In this document: piece by piece, positions 1 to 8,691 of the stretch
How the letters are laid out: each line of letters starts with the position of its first letter
Numbering within the stretch: position 1 is the first letter of the stretch
Source: Roseospira visakhapatnamensis
Lineage (GTDB): Bacteria > Pseudomonadota > Alphaproteobacteria > Rhodospirillales > Rhodospirillaceae
Length of the DNA: 64,000 bases
Assembly: GCF_014197915.1 (NCBI RefSeq)
Contig: NZ_JACIGK010000006.1
Location: forward strand, 62,001-126,000
Direction: 5' to 3'
Notes under the pieces: model-generated
Told to the model about the DNA's origin: nothing
The model's input: the letters and a program-made list of their open reading frames with translations, nothing else
The model's database searches: none
Made by a program: the position numbers and the translations under genes

Positions 1-597
1 GGTCCGGCGCATGTCGGCCTTGCCTGCGACGTGACCGACAAGGCCGCCTGCGAGGCCGCCGCCCAGACCCTGGTTCGCCGCTGGGGTCGTGTCGACGTGC
101 TGGTCAACAACGCCGGCATCACCCAGCCCGTGAAGATCATGGGCATCACGCCCGAGGGCTACGAGGCCGTCACGGACGTCAGCCTGCGCGGCACGCTGTA
201 CATGAGTCAGGCCGTCATCCCCATGATGCGCGAGCAGAGGTCCGGCTCGATCATCACCATGTCCTCGGTCTCCGCGCAACGCGGCGGCGGCATCTTCGGC
301 GGCCCGCACTACTCCGCCGCCAAGGCGGGTGTGCTGGGCCTGACCAAGGCCATGGCGCGCGAACTGGCGCCGGACAACGTGCGCGCGAACGCCGTCTGTC
401 CCGGTTTCATCGACACCGACATCACCGGCGGCATGATGACCGACGAGATGATGACGACGGTGTTGTCGGGCATTCCCATGGGCCGCCCCGGTGCCGCCGT
501 CGATGTCGCCGGCTGCTGCCTGTTCCTGGCCTCCGACCTGTCCGCCTATTGCACCGGCACCGAGGTGGACGTCAACGGAGGATCGCTCATCCACTGA
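1..597 (+). CDS. Short-chain dehydrogenase/reductase (5'-truncated by window)
   Basis: This is an NAD(P)-dependent oxidoreductase of the classical SDR family; the reading frame is open to the window edge, so the N-terminal Rossmann glycine motif lies outside. In the visible 198 residues the NNAG motif is at about residues 36-39, and the catalytic Ser-Tyr-Lys set is at S91, Y104 and K108 (YSAAK). The C-terminal segment ends in the usual VDVNGG pattern. An internal GTG at 31 is not the start, because the frame continues sensibly upstream. The gene is followed after 124 bp by a TRAP transporter binding protein on the same strand. By context it may oxidise a hydroxy acid or sugar acid imported by that system, but the substrate cannot be read from sequence. 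FabG-like specificity is the generic alternative. Confidence 0.9.
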   Translation, partial: GPAHVGLACDVTDKAACEAAAQTLVRRWGRVDVLVNNAGITQPVKIMGITPEGYEAVTDVSLRGTLYMSQAVIPMMREQRSGSIITMSSVSAQRGGGIFGGPHYSAAKAGVLGLTKAMARELAPDNVRANAVCPGFIDTDITGGMMTDEMMTTVLSGIPMGRPGAAVDVAGCCLFLASDLSAYCTGTEVDVNGGSLIH

Positions 598-721
598 TCC
601 CGTCCCCCGGTCCACGCCGTCCGCGTGCAAGCTACCGCAGAGTCGCGCCGCGGCGGTGCCGTTCACCGTCCCCCGAAAGACCCAGGTCTTCCGGCAATCA
701 TGAAGCCACTGGAGGAACACG

Positions 722-1705
722 ATGCGTATCCTGTCCCGGACCATCGCCACGGCCGCCATCGCGACCGTCGGCTTCACCGCCAGCGCCCAGGCCGAGGAGA
801 TCATCCTGGCGCACGGCGCCAACGCCGGAAATCCCCGCTTCGACGCCGCCAATCTGTTCGCGGAACTGGTCCCCGGCTGCTCGAACGGCGAGATGACGGT
901 CAACGTCGCGCCATCGGCGACCATGGGCGACGATGCCGAGATGCTGACCTCCACCACCGCCGGCGTCATTCAGATGACGGCCAACTCGCAGGGCGCCATG
1001 TCGCAGGTCGTGCCCGAGTTCGGCATGCTCGGCCTGCCGTTCCTGTTCAAGGATCTGCCGACCGTCTGGCGCGTGCTGGACGGCGAGATGGGGGCGCAAC
1101 TCGACGACCTCACCCAGGCGCGCGGCATGAAGATCGTCGGGTTCTGGGACAACGGCATCCGCCACGTCACCCACGTCGGCCAGTTCATGGAAACCCCGGC
1201 CGACCTGGAGGGCATGAAGATCCGCACGCCGCCCGGCCGCGTGACCATCGATATCTTCGAGGCCCTGGGCGCCAACCCGGCCCCGCTGGCCTGGAGCGAG
1301 CTTCCGACCGCCCTGCGCTCCGGCGCGTTCGAGGGCCAGGAAAACCCGCTGACCAATATCTACACCGCCAAGCTGCACGAGATCACACCCTACATCACCA
1401 TGACCGGCCACAAGTACGAGACCACGCCGGTGCTGGCCGGTCTCGGCTGGTGGAACGGCCTGTCGGAAGACCAGCAGGCGTGCGTGCAGGACGCGGTGGA
1501 CCAGGCCGGCTGGTACCAGCGCGGGCGCAGCCTGATGGACAATGTGCAGCTTCGCGACGTCATGACCGAGGAAGGGGCGAAGTTCATGGACGTGGACCGC
1601 GCCGCGTTCCAGGAGGCCACGGCCTCGGTCTATGACAAGTACGAGGCCGAGTACGGCGACTTCGTCGCCGACCTGCGGGCCGCCGCCGCCGCCGCCGCGC
1701 AGTAG
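722..1705 (+). CDS. dctP: TRAP transporter solute-binding protein (DctP family)
   Basis: This is the periplasmic receptor of a tripartite ATP-independent transporter; it captures an organic acid and hands it to the DctQM membrane complex. The start is set by a GGAGG ribosome site just upstream. The first ~24 residues form a Sec signal peptide ending ASAQA. The body has the usual DctP length (327 aa) and features, including the conserved stretch around residues 155-175 (KIRTPPGR) that contains the Arg used by the family to bind a substrate carboxylate. It is followed by the small and large permease genes. The neighbouring tetronate catabolic operon suggests that a four-carbon sugar acid is the cargo; this is inference. 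The C-terminus is an alanine run. Confidence 0.92.
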   Translation: MRILSRTIATAAIATVGFTASAQAEEIILAHGANAGNPRFDAANLFAELVPGCSNGEMTVNVAPSATMGDDAEMLTSTTAGVIQMTANSQGAMSQVVPEFGMLGLPFLFKDLPTVWRVLDGEMGAQLDDLTQARGMKIVGFWDNGIRHVTHVGQFMETPADLEGMKIRTPPGRVTIDIFEALGANPAPLAWSELPTALRSGAFEGQENPLTNIYTAKLHEITPYITMTGHKYETTPVLAGLGWWNGLSEDQQACVQDAVDQAGWYQRGRSLMDNVQLRDVMTEEGAKFMDVDRAAFQEATASVYDKYEAEYGDFVADLRAAAAAAAQ

Positions 1706-1892
1706 GCGCGACACCCGATCCGAACACCCGGTTCTGTCCCGTCTTCCGCCTCGGGTTCCCGAGCGGACGGCGGGGCGGAGGGCCCCTCCCGCTTTCCACG
1801 GCGCGGTGCCGAGCCGTCTTCCGTTCGATACGGAGACCGGGCGCCGTCCAGGACGAGAGCGGGATACGGGCCGGGATAGGGAGTCGTCCGTC

Positions 1893-2462
1893 ATGTCCAT
1901 GCCTCCGTCGGATACCGAGGCAGGCCGCCCGCACTGGGGTCGGTCCGTTCGCGCCGCCCTGGCGATGGTGACCAGGGGTCTCGACGGTCTTGCCGCGATG
2001 CTGGTGGTCGTCACCCTGAGCGCGATGTTCGTGGCCCTGCTGGTCAACGTGATCCTGCGCTACGTGTTCTCGACCGGCATTCCCTGGGCCTATGAGATCC
2101 ACTCCATCCTGTTTCCCTGGCTGGTCGCGGGCGGCGCGGTGATGGCCGCCGTGCGCGGGCGCAACATCGCCGTCACGGCGATCGTGCGGCTGCTGCCGGA
2201 GTTGGGCCGGCGCATCGTCGCGCTGGCCGTGCATGTCATCATCGTGGTGACGGCGATCGCGGTTATCGACACCTCGTTTCCCATCGTCATGGCGTCGCGC
2301 TTCAGCATCCTCGCCGAGACCCGCATCCCGCAGATCTACGGCTACGCGAGCCTTCTGTTCGGCTTCGCGCTGGTCGCGTTGATCGCGGCCATGGACGCGG
2401 CCCGGCTGCTGCTGGGCGAACAGGCCCGGGATACGGAGCCCGGCCGGACGTCCATGGGCTGA
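1893..2462 (+). CDS. dctQ: TRAP transporter small permease (DctQ)
   Basis: This is the four-helix small membrane subunit of the TRAP transporter, linking the DctP receptor to the DctM permease in the inner membrane. The predicted protein is 189 aa, with hydrophobic segments at roughly residues 30-55, 65-85, 105-130 and 150-172. The conserved ILRYVF..GIPWAYE region is typical of DctQ. The frame is open further upstream, but the extra sequence is proline/arginine-rich and not protein-like. I therefore place the start at the ATG at 1893, with 1899 as an alternative. It lies 187 bp after dctP and 16 bp before dctM. Confidence 0.88.
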   Translation: MSMPPSDTEAGRPHWGRSVRAALAMVTRGLDGLAAMLVVVTLSAMFVALLVNVILRYVFSTGIPWAYEIHSILFPWLVAGGAVMAAVRGRNIAVTAIVRLLPELGRRIVALAVHVIIVVTAIAVIDTSFPIVMASRFSILAETRIPQIYGYASLLFGFALVALIAAMDAARLLLGEQARDTEPGRTSMG

Positions 2463-2478
2463 AAGGAGGACCCGCGCC

Positions 2479-3735
2479 ATGGTGATGATGCTGATCTGGG
2501 TCTTCCCGCTGCTGCTGTTCCTGTCGGTGCCGGTCGCCCATGCGCTGATCGCCGCCGCGACGCTGATCCTGGCGATCGACGGCCGCCCGGTGGCGGTGGT
2601 GGCGCAGCGGCTGTACACGCCGACACAGAGCTTCCCCATGCTCGCCATCCCGTTCTTCATCCTGGCGGGCAGCCTGATGATGTCGGGGCGCTTCGGCGAG
2701 CATCTCGTGAACTTCGCCAAGCTGTTGGTCGGCCGCTTCAAGGGCGGCATGGGTCACGTCAGCATCGTCGGATCGGTGATGTTCGGCGGCGTCTCCGGCT
2801 CCGCCGTGGCCGACGCCTCGGCCCTCGGCAACGCCTTGATTCCGGTGCAGAAGCGCGAGGGCTTCCCGGCCGCGTTCGCCGCCGCCATCAATTCGTGCTC
2901 CTCCACCATCTCCGTCCTGATCCCGCCGTCCATCCCGCTGATCATCTACGGACTGGTCTCCAACACCTCGATCATCGCGCTGTTCATCGCCGGTATTCTG
3001 CCGGGCGTGATGCTGGGGGTCGGCATGCTGACCGCCTGCTGGCTGTCGGCGCGGATCCGGGGCTTCCCGGCGACCGAGGTCGAGGGCGGCTGGTCCAAGT
3101 TCCGCAAGGAAGCCTGGCAGGCGCTGCCCGCCCTGCTCATGCCGGTTTTCGTGGTCGGTACCCTGCGCTTCGGCATCGCCACCCCGACCGAGGTCTCCGT
3201 CATGGCGGTGGCCTATGCCCTGCTGGTGGGGGCCGTCGTCTATCGGGATCTCACGCTGACCACGGTGCTGCGGGCGATGATGGAGACCGGCGTCATGACC
3301 GGCGCCGTCATGCTGATCATCATGGCCTCGTCGGTCATCCAGTGGATGCTGACCCTGGAGCAGGCCCCGCAGACCCTGGCGGCCTGGATGATGGCGTCCC
3401 TCAACCAGGAATGGATGGTCATCCTGGCGATGAACCTCATCATGCTGATGGTGGGAACGTTCCTCGACCTGCCGGCGGCGATCCTGCTGCTGGGGCCGCT
3501 GTTCGTGGGCATCGCCACCGCCATCGGCCTGGATCACGTTCAGCTTGGCCTGATGATGGTCGTCAACCTGGCGATCGGCCTGTACACGCCGCCCGTGGGC
3601 ACGACCTTGTTCATCTCCTCCACCATCGCGCGCGTCGGCATCGGCGCGGTCTTCAAGGAGCTGCTGCCGTTCTATCTGGTGGCGCTCGTCGTTCTTGGGC
3701 TGATCAGCTATGTGCCGGCGTTCACGATCCACTGA
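2479..3735 (+). CDS. dctM: TRAP transporter large permease (DctM)
   Basis: This is the ion-coupled permease subunit of the TRAP system (418 aa, the usual length), with about 12 hydrophobic segments along its whole length. Diagnostic stretches include the GSAVADASALG region near residues 112-122, PPSIPLIIYG near 150-160, and the C-terminal YTPPVGTTLF. A GGAGG site precedes the ATG. The stop codon lies inside the 3' end of the convergent lysR gene (14-bp overlap), so no intergenic terminator separates them. With dctP and dctQ it makes a complete TRAP transporter. Confidence 0.94.
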   Translation: MVMMLIWVFPLLLFLSVPVAHALIAAATLILAIDGRPVAVVAQRLYTPTQSFPMLAIPFFILAGSLMMSGRFGEHLVNFAKLLVGRFKGGMGHVSIVGSVMFGGVSGSAVADASALGNALIPVQKREGFPAAFAAAINSCSSTISVLIPPSIPLIIYGLVSNTSIIALFIAGILPGVMLGVGMLTACWLSARIRGFPATEVEGGWSKFRKEAWQALPALLMPVFVVGTLRFGIATPTEVSVMAVAYALLVGAVVYRDLTLTTVLRAMMETGVMTGAVMLIIMASSVIQWMLTLEQAPQTLAAWMMASLNQEWMVILAMNLIMLMVGTFLDLPAAILLLGPLFVGIATAIGLDHVQLGLMMVVNLAIGLYTPPVGTTLFISSTIARVGIGAVFKELLPFYLVALVVLGLISYVPAFTIH

Positions 3736-4738
3736 TCTCGATAGCCTCACCCTGGCCGGGGTGTCGCGTGCCCGGGGTCGCGATCGGGACGACCGGACAG
3801 TCCAGCCGGGCCAGAAGGGCTTGGGTGAGGGCCTCGTGCCGCGCGCATTCCTCCCGCAGCCAGTCCCGGAACAACTGGACGATCCGCCGGCTCTGGTTGC
3901 GGCTGGGCCCCATGAGCCAGTAGGCGGGAAAGCGCAACGCCCCCAGCGCCGGGCAGACCGGCACCAGCGTGCCATCGGCCAGTTCATCGTGCGCGAGCGT
4001 GACGGACTCCAGGACGATCCCGACGCCGCGCACCCCCAGCTGCAGCGCCATGGACGAGCGGTCGAAGCGCAGCCGCGCGTCGTCGGTGGCCGGGGTGATG
4101 CCGGCGCGCTCCAGCCATGCATCCCAGCGGTACAGCGTCTTGACGCTGTCGATCAGACGGGCCTGGCCGATCAGGTCGGCCTGTCCGGCGGATGGCGTCA
4201 CGATCTCGCGCAGGTGCGCCAGGTAGGCCGGGCTGCACATCGGCAGAACGTAGTCGTCCAGGATGTCCTCGACATACAGCCCGGACCAGTCGCCGGCCCC
4301 GTAGCGGACGTCCAGATCGACGGCCTCGCGGTCGAAGTCGGTCGGATCCGGGGTGGCGTCCACATGCAAGTCCCAGGAGGGATGCTGGTGGATGAAGCCC
4401 GCCAGACGGGGGCCGAGCCAGCGCACTCCGAAACTGGGGCTGACGCGCAGGATCAACTGCCGCCGCTCGCGCTGGCGGGCGACCAGCTGGCGCGCGTCGC
4501 GGATCATGCGGAAGGCGGCCGACGTGCTGTGAAACAGCCGTTCCCCGTCCGCCGTCAGACGGAACTGGCGCTTTTCGCGGAAGAACAGCCTGACGCCGAG
4601 TTGCTGTTCGAGAAGCTTGATCTGCTGGCTGACGGCCGAGGCCGACACCCCCAGTTCCTCCGCCGCCTTGGTCACGCCGCCGTGGCGGGCGACGGCCTCG
4701 AAGTACAGCATCCCGTTCAGCGTCGGATCACGCGACAT
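3722..4738 (-). CDS. LysR-family transcriptional regulator (GcvA-like)
   Basis: This is a LysR-type DNA-binding regulator. The N-terminal winged helix-turn-helix is at about residues 6-64 (FEAVARHGGVTKAAEELGVSAS region). A C-terminal periplasmic-binding-like effector domain follows at about residues 90-300. The PRLAGF and DLDVRYG patterns resemble the GcvA/AmpR subgroup. It is transcribed away from otnK and towards dctM, overlapping the latter's 3' end by 14 bp. Its position between the TRAP genes and the tetronate operon makes it the likely local regulator of both. The effector is unknown; a tetronate intermediate is a reasonable guess. Confidence 0.92.
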   Translation of the reverse strand: MSRDPTLNGMLYFEAVARHGGVTKAAEELGVSASAVSQQIKLLEQQLGVRLFFREKRQFRLTADGERLFHSTSAAFRMIRDARQLVARQRERRQLILRVSPSFGVRWLGPRLAGFIHQHPSWDLHVDATPDPTDFDREAVDLDVRYGAGDWSGLYVEDILDDYVLPMCSPAYLAHLREIVTPSAGQADLIGQARLIDSVKTLYRWDAWLERAGITPATDDARLRFDRSSMALQLGVRGVGIVLESVTLAHDELADGTLVPVCPALGALRFPAYWLMGPSRNQSRRIVQLFRDWLREECARHEALTQALLARLDCPVVPIATPGTRHPGQGEAIEISGS

Positions 4739-4845
4739 CGCAAGGGACCCCGGTCCGCGCCCGGCCGGTCCGGGCGACCGGGCAGTATGCCACGGAACCG
4801 GCCGCCGTGTGACTCCCGGACCGCGCCGCCGTCTTCACCCACATC
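4739..4845. promoter_or_regulatory. lysR/otnK divergent promoter region
   Basis: This 107-bp gap between two divergently transcribed genes must hold both start signals. The only symmetric element I see is a short GGCA-GTA-TGCC inverted repeat at 4781-4791, about 55 bp upstream of otnK. This could be part of a LysR operator, but it is too short to be convincing. No clear -35/-10 pair is visible. Confidence 0.35.
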
Positions 4846-6162
4846 ATGACGAGACCCGCCATGCCACTCCTGGGATGCATCGCCGACGACTTCACGGGCG
4901 CCACCGACCTCGCCAGCATGCTGGTGCGCGAGGGCATGCGCACGATCCAGGTGATCGGCGTGCCGGAGGCCCATGCGGCGACACCTGACCTCGCCGACGT
5001 CGATGCCGTGGTGGTCGCGCTGAAGTCGCGCACCATCCCGGTGGCCGAGGCCGTCGACCAGAGCCGGCGCGCGCTGTCATGGCTGCGCGCGGCCGGGTGC
5101 GAACGCTTTTTCTTCAAGGTTTGTTCGACCTTCGACAGCACGCCCGAAGGGAACATCGGCCCGGTGGCGGAGGCGCTGCAAGAGGACCTGCACGCCGGAC
5201 TCTCCATCGCCTGCCCGGCGTTCCCGGAGAACAACCGGACCATCGTCTTCGGGCATCTGTTCGTCGGCCATCGGCTGCTGAGCGACAGCGGCATGCAGCA
5301 TCATCCGCTGACCCCGATGACCGACGCCGACCTGGTGCGCTGGCTGGGCCGCCAGACCAGGCGGCCGGTCGGGCTGGTGCCATGGGACGTGGTCGCGCGG
5401 GGACCGGCGGCGATCCGGTCCGCGCTGGACGCGCTGGCCAAGGATGGACACGGCCATGCCATCGTCGATGCGCTGGACAACGACCACCTGCGCGCCATCG
5501 GCGCGGCGGTCGCCCCCGATCCGCTGGTCACGGGCGGATCCGGGGTCGCCATCGGCCTGCCCGACGCGTGGCGCGCCGCCGGCCTGCTCGGCCAACGGAC
5601 CGATGCCGCGACCCTGCCCCGGGTGGAGGGACCGGCCGTGGTGCTCTCCGGCAGTTGCTCGACGGCGACGCGGGGGCAGGTGGCCTGGATGACGGCCCGG
5701 CGCCCGGCGCTGGCGCTTGACCCGCTGGCGCTGTTCGACGATCCCGATCAGACGATCGACGCCACCGTCGCCTTCCTGACCGACCACATGGCCGACGGGC
5801 CGGTTCTGGTCCACGCCACCGCCGCCCCCGATGCCGTTCGCGCCGTCCAGGACCGCCTGGGCCGCGAGGAGGCCGGCGCCCTGGTCGAGCGCGCCTTCTC
5901 CGCCATCGCCCGCGCGGTCGTCGCGGCCGGCGCGCGCCGGCTGGTGGTCGCGGGCGGCGAGACCTCGGGCGCGGTGGTTTCCGGGCTTGGCGTCTCGGCG
6001 CTGCGCATCGGCCCCATGATCTGCCCGGGCGTGCCCTGGACGGTGGCGGACCGCGCCGGTGACGGCCCGCCCCTGGCCCTGGCGCTGAAGTCCGGCAACT
6101 TCGGGGCCGAAGACTTCTTCCTGGGCGCGTTCGACGCCCTGGATTCCATGGAGACGTCGTGA
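4846..6162 (+). CDS. otnK: 3-oxo-tetronate 4-kinase (OtnK, DUF1537 family)
   Basis: This is an ATP-dependent four-carbon acid sugar kinase that phosphorylates 3-oxo-tetronate at O4. The 438-residue length matches the family. Visible family signatures are the N-terminal CIADDFTGATD substrate-site motif, KSRTIP near residue 62, the FKVCSTFDSTPEGN segment near 90-105, and a C-terminal glycine-rich ATP site around GGETSGAV. A second in-frame ATG at 4861 begins closer to the conserved core and is an alternative start. The stop overlaps the otnC start (TGATG), implying translational coupling. The family assignment is firm; the exact stereochemistry is inferred from the otnC, otnI and denD neighbours. 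Confidence 0.93.
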   Translation: MTRPAMPLLGCIADDFTGATDLASMLVREGMRTIQVIGVPEAHAATPDLADVDAVVVALKSRTIPVAEAVDQSRRALSWLRAAGCERFFFKVCSTFDSTPEGNIGPVAEALQEDLHAGLSIACPAFPENNRTIVFGHLFVGHRLLSDSGMQHHPLTPMTDADLVRWLGRQTRRPVGLVPWDVVARGPAAIRSALDALAKDGHGHAIVDALDNDHLRAIGAAVAPDPLVTGGSGVAIGLPDAWRAAGLLGQRTDAATLPRVEGPAVVLSGSCSTATRGQVAWMTARRPALALDPLALFDDPDQTIDATVAFLTDHMADGPVLVHATAAPDAVRAVQDRLGREEAGALVERAFSAIARAVVAAGARRLVVAGGETSGAVVSGLGVSALRIGPMICPGVPWTVADRAGDGPPLALALKSGNFGAEDFFLGAFDALDSMETS

Positions 6163-6803
6163 TGAGTGCCGATGCCGCGCTGCGTGAACAGATCTGCATC
6201 CTCGGGAAGTCGCTGTTCGACCGTGGCCTGACCATGGGGTCCAGCGGCAACATGTCCGCCCGGCTGGACACGGGCGACTGGCTGGTGACGCCCACCAATG
6301 CCTGCCTGGGCCGGCTGGACCCGGCGCGGCTGTCGCGCATGGCGCCGGACGGCCGCCACCTGGACGGCGACCCGCCCACCAAGGAAGTCCCGCTGCACAC
6401 CGCGATGTTCGACGCCCGGCCCGGCGACGGCGCCATCGTGCATCTGCACTCCACCCATTCGGTGGCGGTGTCCATGCTGCCGGACGTGGACCCGGCGAAC
6501 GTGCTGCCGCCGCTGACGGCCTACTTCGTCATGCGGGTCGGGCGCCTGGCCCTGGTGCCCTACCACCTGCCCGGCGACCCGGCGGTGTCGGACGCGGTGC
6601 GTGGGCTGGCCGGCCGGCATGCGGCCGTGCTGCTCGCCAATCACGGCCCGGTGGTCGCCGGCAAGACCCTGGAAGCGGCGGTTTACGCCACCGAGGAACT
6701 GGAAGAGACGGCGAAACTGCACCTTCTGACCCGCGGCCTCAATCCCCGCCTGCTGACCCCGGATCAGGTCGCCGAGGTCGAGGCCCGGTATCCCCGGACC
6801 TGA
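6162..6803 (+). CDS. otnC: 3-oxo-tetronate 4-phosphate decarboxylase (OtnC, class II aldolase fold)
   Basis: This enzyme decarboxylates 3-oxo-tetronate 4-phosphate to dihydroxyacetone phosphate and CO2. The 213-aa protein has the class II aldolase/adducin fold. It carries the SSGNMS phosphate-site motif near residue 26, a KEVPLH segment containing the catalytic acid near residue 72, and metal-binding histidines in HLHSTHS and NHGP. The ATG at 6162 overlaps the last base of otnK; a GTG one codon earlier is also possible. It sits in the otnK-otnC-otnI-denD operon. Confidence 0.92.
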   Translation: MSADAALREQICILGKSLFDRGLTMGSSGNMSARLDTGDWLVTPTNACLGRLDPARLSRMAPDGRHLDGDPPTKEVPLHTAMFDARPGDGAIVHLHSTHSVAVSMLPDVDPANVLPPLTAYFVMRVGRLALVPYHLPGDPAVSDAVRGLAGRHAAVLLANHGPVVAGKTLEAAVYATEELEETAKLHLLTRGLNPRLLTPDQVAEVEARYPRT

Positions 6804-6822
6804 CCGCGACCCCAATACCGCC

Positions 6823-6852
6823 GCAGACCATAGACAGGCAGACCATAGACAG
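6823..6852 (+). repeat. Exact tandem duplication of a 15-bp unit before otnI
   Basis: Two identical adjacent copies (6823-6837 and 6838-6852) of a unit beginning GCAGACCATAG lie in the otnC-otnI gap. They end just before the AAGGAG ribosome site of otnI. This is seen directly. A duplication here changes the spacing upstream of the ribosome site and may be recent replication slippage. Confidence 0.8.
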
Positions 6853-6868
6853 AAGGAGACTCCCGCCC

Positions 6869-7675
6869 ATGCCCCGGCTGGCCGCCAACCTCAGCATGAT
6901 GTTCACCGAGGTGGACTTTCTCGATCGCTTCGCGGCCGCCGCCGCCGCCGGGTTCCAGGGGGTGGAGTACCTGTTCCCTTACGCCTGGGCGGCGGGTGAC
7001 ATCGCCGAGCGCCTGCGCGCGCACGGCCTGACCCAGGCCCTCTTCAACATGCCCCCGGGCGATTGGGAGGCCGGCGAGCGTGGCCTGGCCTGCCTGCCCG
7101 GGCGCGAGGCTGATTTCCGCGCCGGCGTGGTCGAGGCGCTGTCCTACGCCGAGACGCTGGGCTGCGCGCGGATCCATGCCATGGCCGGCATTCGGCCACC
7201 AGAGGCCGACCCGGCGGATCTCGAAGCGGTCTACGTCCGCAACCTGCGCTTCGCCGCCGCCGAGGCCGCGAAGGCCGGCCGGATCGTGACCATCGAGCCG
7301 ATCAACCCCATCGACATGCCGGGCTATTTCCTGGCGACGCAGGCCGACGCGCGCCGGTTCATCGGCCTGGCGGACGCGCCGGACGACACCCTCAAGGTCC
7401 AGTTCGATCTCTACCACTGCCAGATGAGCGAGGGCGGAGTATCCCGCGCCATGGACCGGCAGTGGCCGTTCCTGGGACATGTCCAGATCGCGGCCGTTCC
7501 CGGCCGGAACGAGCCCGACCAGGGCGAAATGGATGTCGGATGGCTGCTCGACCGCCTGGATGCGCGCGGCTACGAGGGCTGGGTCGGTTGTGAATACAGA
7601 CCGCGCGGCGCCACCACGGACGGGCTCGCCTGGGCGCGCCGGTTCGGTGTCGTGCCACAGGACGGGAGGACATGA
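6869..7675 (+). CDS. otnI: 2-oxo-tetronate isomerase (OtnI, hydroxypyruvate isomerase family)
   Basis: This TIM-barrel isomerase interconverts 2-oxo- and 3-oxo-tetronate; the superfamily includes hydroxypyruvate isomerase (Hyi). At 268 aa it matches the family. The metal/catalytic residues fall in the expected motifs: TIEPIN (Glu) near residue 140, QFDLYHCQ (Asp, His) near 175, HVQIA and NEPDQGE near 205-220, and the terminal GCEYRP Glu near 243. An AGAAGGAGA ribosome site precedes the ATG at 6869. Its stop overlaps the denD start (ATGA). Hydroxypyruvate isomerase activity is the main alternative, but the operon context argues for OtnI. Confidence 0.9.
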   Translation: MPRLAANLSMMFTEVDFLDRFAAAAAAGFQGVEYLFPYAWAAGDIAERLRAHGLTQALFNMPPGDWEAGERGLACLPGREADFRAGVVEALSYAETLGCARIHAMAGIRPPEADPADLEAVYVRNLRFAAAEAAKAGRIVTIEPINPIDMPGYFLATQADARRFIGLADAPDDTLKVQFDLYHCQMSEGGVSRAMDRQWPFLGHVQIAAVPGRNEPDQGEMDVGWLLDRLDARGYEGWVGCEYRPRGATTDGLAWARRFGVVPQDGRT

Positions 7676-8691
7676 TGCGTATCGTCGTCACGGGCGCCAA
7701 CGGGTTCATTGGCCGCAAGCTGGTCCGCGCCTTGCTGGACCAACCCAGTCTGTCCGGCGCCGACGGTGCGCCGGTCCCCCTGTCCGACCTGCGTCTGTTT
7801 GACGTGGTGCCGCCCGAAGTGCCGGCCGGCGCCGCCGACGGCCCGGTGACCGTCCGCTGCATGGCCGGCGACCTGTCGGACCCGGCGGCGCTCGGCGCCG
7901 TGATGAACGGCGGGGTGGACGTGGTCTTCCATCTCGCCGCCGTGGTCAGCGCCCAGGCGGAAGAAGACTTCGGCCTGGGGATGCGGGTGAACTTCGACGC
8001 CACCCGCGCCTTGCTGGACGCCTGCCGACAGAGCGCGCCCGATGGTGCCGCGAGGCTGGTCTTCACAAGCTCGGTCGCCGTGTTCGGCGGCGACCTGCCG
8101 GAGGTGGTGCGCGACGACACCGCCCCCGTTCCCCAGAGCAGCTACGGCGTCCAGAAAGCCATGGGCGAACTGCTGGTGCAGGACTACGCCCGGCGCGGCT
8201 TCGTCGATGGCCGCACCGTGCGCCTGCCGACCATCGTCGTGCGCCCGGGACCGCCCAACAAGGCCGCCAGCACCTTCGCCAGTTCCATCATCCGCGAGCC
8301 CCTGAACGGCGAGGACGCGGTGTGCCCGGTGCCGGCCGAGACCGGACTGTTCGTGTCCTCGCCCCGGCGCATCGTCGCCAACCTGATCCAGGCCGCCACG
8401 CTGCCGGCCGCGCGGTTCGGCCGCGACCGGACGGTCATGCTGCCGGGCCTGTCGGTGACGGTGGCCGAGATGATCAAGGCCCTGCGGGCCGAGGCCGGCG
8501 ACGGCGCCGTCGCCCGCATCCGCTTCCAGGACGATCCGCGCGTCCGCGCCATCGTCGCGAGCTGGCCCGCCCGTTTCGAGACCGCGCGCGCCACGGCCCT
8601 CGGGTTCCAGGCCGACGCCTCCTTCGCCGAGGTGATCCGGGCCTTCGTCGAGGACGAGATGGGCGCCCCCCACAAGGACCCTGTTTCATGA
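7672..8691 (+). CDS. denD: D-erythronate dehydrogenase (DenD), extended-SDR epimerase family
   Basis: This is an NAD-dependent oxidoreductase with an N-terminal GANGFIG nucleotide-binding motif and the SYGVQK (YxxxK) catalytic pair near residue 160. The 339-residue protein matches the DenD subgroup better than sugar-nucleotide epimerases, including a VRPGPPNKAAS stretch and no UDP-sugar signatures. DenD oxidises D-erythronate to 2-oxo-tetronate, which OtnI, OtnK and OtnC then convert to DHAP. It overlaps otnI upstream and the transketolase gene downstream by ATGA junctions, so all three are probably co-translated. Confidence 0.87.
   Translation: MMRIVVTGANGFIGRKLVRALLDQPSLSGADGAPVPLSDLRLFDVVPPEVPAGAADGPVTVRCMAGDLSDPAALGAVMNGGVDVVFHLAAVVSAQAEEDFGLGMRVNFDATRALLDACRQSAPDGAARLVFTSSVAVFGGDLPEVVRDDTAPVPQSSYGVQKAMGELLVQDYARRGFVDGRTVRLPTIVVRPGPPNKAASTFASSIIREPLNGEDAVCPVPAETGLFVSSPRRIVANLIQAATLPAARFGRDRTVMLPGLSVTVAEMIKALRAEAGDGAVARIRFQDDPRVRAIVASWPARFETARATALGFQADASFAEVIRAFVEDEMGAPHKDPVS

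Noticed and set aside
31-597. GTG at 31 as the start of the short-chain dehydrogenase
   Set aside because: The frame reads sensibly to base 1, and the family's N-terminal nucleotide-binding motif is missing, so the gene is cut by the window edge.
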